A stretch of DNA of 6,255 nucleotides from Aquabacterium sp. GTDB lineage: Bacteria > Pseudomonadota > Gammaproteobacteria > Burkholderiales > Burkholderiaceae_C. The notes beneath the pieces are model-generated. The model ran no database searches and had not been told where the DNA came from. It worked only from the letters and a program-made list of their open reading frames with translations. Position numbers and translations under genes: made by a program. Positions 5,042-6,255 of this stretch are shown one piece after another; position 1 is the first letter of the stretch, and every line of letters begins with the position of its first letter. The DNA lies in NCBI GenBank assembly GCA_030654555.1, contig JAURXG010000085.1:1-6255 (forward strand), in the 5' to 3' direction.

Positions 5042-6255
5042 TCAAATCCCCGCCGGGGCGCGTTGGTGCCAGTCGGTGGCCTGCTGCAGCGCGTGCGCGG
5101 CGTGCAGCAACTGGCCTTCGGCGAAGTAGTTGGCTATCAGCTGCAACCCCACCGGCATGCCGTGCGCGCCCTGGCCGGCCGGCACGCTCATGCCCGGCAG
5201 GCCGGCCAGGCTGGCGGGCAGGGTGAAGATGTCGGCCAGGTAGGCCTGCAGCGGATCGTCGCCCTGTTCGCCCAGCTTCCACGCCACGCTGGGCGCCACC
5301 GGGCCGGCGATCAGGTCGCACTGCGTGAAGCAGGTCTGGAAGTCGTCGGCGATCATGCGGCGCAGCTTCTGCGCCTGCAGGTAGTAGGCGTCGTAGTAGC
5401 CGTGCGAGAGCACGTAGGTGCCGATCATGATGCGGCGCTTGACCTCGGCACCGAACCCTTCGGCGCGGCTCTTCTTGTACATGTCCATCAGGTCGGTGTA
5501 CTGCGCCGCGCGGTGGCCGAACTTCACGCCATCGAAGCGCGACAGGTTCGAGCTGGCCTCGGCCGGCGCGATGATGTAGTAGACCGGGATCGACAGCTCG
5601 GTGCGTGGCAGGCTCACGTCGACCAGCGTGGCGCCGAGCTTTTCCAGCTCGGCCAGCGCCGCGCGCACGGCGGCATCCACATCGGCCGACAGCCCGGCCG
5701 GGAAGAACTCTTTCGGCAGGCCGATGCGCAGGCCGGCCAGCGGACGCGCCGCCGTGGCGCCTTCGCGCGGCTGCAGCATCTGCGTGTGGAAGTCTTGCGG
5801 CGCTCGCTGGGCGCTGGTGCTGTCGCGCTCGTCGAAGCCGCTCATCGCCGACAGCAGCAGCGCGCAATCCTCGGCGCTGCGCGCCATCGGGCCGGCTTGG
5901 TCGAGGCTGGAGGCGAAGGCGATCATGCCGTAGCGGCTGCAAACGCCATAGGTCGGCTTGATGCCAGTGATGCCGGTGAAGCTGGCCGGCTGGCGGATCG
6001 AGCCGCCGGTGTCGGTGCCGGTGGCGCCGAGGCAGAGTTGCGCCGCGACCGCCGCGGCCGAGCCGCCGGACGAGCCGCCCGGCACCAGGTCCGCATTGGA
6101 GCCGGGCCGCCGCCAGGGCGACACCACGGGACCATAGTAAGAAGTCTCGTTCGACGAGCCCATGGCAAACTCGTCATTGTTGGTCTTGCCGAGCAGGACC
6201 GCGCCGTCGCGCCAGAGCTGCGCCGTCACGGTCGACTCGTATGTCGGCACGAAGC
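5042..6255 (-). CDS. gatA: Asp-tRNA(Asn)/Glu-tRNA(Gln) amidotransferase subunit A (N-terminus beyond window)
   Basis: GatA is the amidase-signature subunit of GatCAB; it hydrolyses glutamine and passes ammonia to GatB. The frame is open through the right edge, leaving 403 residues, so about 90 N-terminal residues are missing. The GTG at 6250-6248 is an internal Val in FVPTYEST, not a start. Counting from that Val, visible signatures are NNDEFAMGSSNETSYYGP (24-41), the amidase Gly/Ser loop PGGSSGGSAAAVAA (57-70) with the cis-Ser, and TDTGGSIRQPASFTGITGIKPTYG (79-102) with nucleophile S84. The catalytic Lys of the Ser-cisSer-Lys triad lies in the missing part. SLDQAGPMARS (115-125) is also typical. 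The SPWRRPGSNADLVPGG spacing resembles proteobacterial GatA as I remember it. The order gatA-gatB suggests gatC lies just beyond the window. Confidence 0.97.
   Translation of the reverse strand, partial: FVPTYESTVTAQLWRDGAVLLGKTNNDEFAMGSSNETSYYGPVVSPWRRPGSNADLVPGGSSGGSAAAVAAQLCLGATGTDTGGSIRQPASFTGITGIKPTYGVCSRYGMIAFASSLDQAGPMARSAEDCALLLSAMSGFDERDSTSAQRAPQDFHTQMLQPREGATAARPLAGLRIGLPKEFFPAGLSADVDAAVRAALAELEKLGATLVDVSLPRTELSIPVYYIIAPAEASSNLSRFDGVKFGHRAAQYTDLMDMYKKSRAEGFGAEVKRRIMIGTYVLSHGYYDAYYLQAQKLRRMIADDFQTCFTQCDLIAGPVAPSVAWKLGEQGDDPLQAYLADIFTLPASLAGLPGMSVPAGQGAHGMPVGLQLIANYFAEGQLLHAAHALQQATDWHQRAPAGI
5047..5051 (-). promoter_or_regulatory. Shine-Dalgarno site of gatB inside the gatA end
   Basis: On the minus strand GGGGA occurs within the final gatA codons, 6 nt before the gatB ATG at 5040. 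It shows that gatB has its own ribosome site despite the near-contact with the gatA stop. Confidence 0.55.

Noticed and set aside
3436..5226. A 596-codon open frame on the plus strand across gatB
   Set aside because: It is antisense to gatB, an unmistakable family member in the other strand. The translation is His/Arg/Gly-rich without domain signatures, typical of a stop-poor shadow frame in GC-rich DNA.
1..6255. Mobile element, defence island, CRISPR array or other undescribed system
   Set aside because: All sizeable frames with coding character are housekeeping or widespread families, composition is uniform, and no direct-repeat arrays, transposase, integrase or tRNA-linked attachment site are visible.

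Overview
This window is GC-rich, tightly packed chromosomal DNA. Nearly all codons in the real genes end in G or C. The gene set (xth, pyrE, a DUF4124 protein, gatB, gatA) and the protein sequences look betaproteobacterial, most likely Burkholderiales of the Leptothrix/Rubrivivax/Ideonella type. That assignment rests on remembered family resemblance, not on a search. I see no insertion sequence, integrase, tRNA, rRNA, CRISPR array or island boundary; this is core-genome territory.

Layout from left to right: the last 17 codons of an unidentified plus-strand gene (1-54); a 132-bp gap with GC-rich inverted repeats (55-186); a plus-strand HD-GYP-type protein whose HD doublet is replaced by Met-Asn (187-1329); a 55-bp convergent gap; xth (exodeoxyribonuclease III family) on the minus strand (1385-2188); pyrE on the plus strand (2198-2899), starting only 9 bp from the divergent xth start; an exported DUF4124/coiled-coil protein directly behind pyrE (2901-3623), whose 3' end overlaps the 3' end of gatB by 32 bp; then gatB (3592-5040) and gatA (5042 to the window edge) on the minus strand, in the order gatA-gatB with 1 bp between stop and start.

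Functionally the window combines DNA repair (xth), de novo pyrimidine synthesis (pyrE), tRNA-dependent transamidation (gatA/gatB, with gatC expected beyond the right edge), a probable cyclic-di-GMP-related HD-GYP protein, and an uncharacterised envelope protein. These are mostly independent housekeeping roles. The two supported operons are gat(C)AB and pyrE-DUF4124.

I did not find a convincing new biological system. The points most worth a second look are the HD-GYP protein with a rewritten metal-binding doublet, the extremely compact xth/pyrE divergent start region where each Shine-Dalgarno lies in the shared 9-bp gap or touches the other gene, and the gene-end overlap between the DUF4124 gene and gatB.
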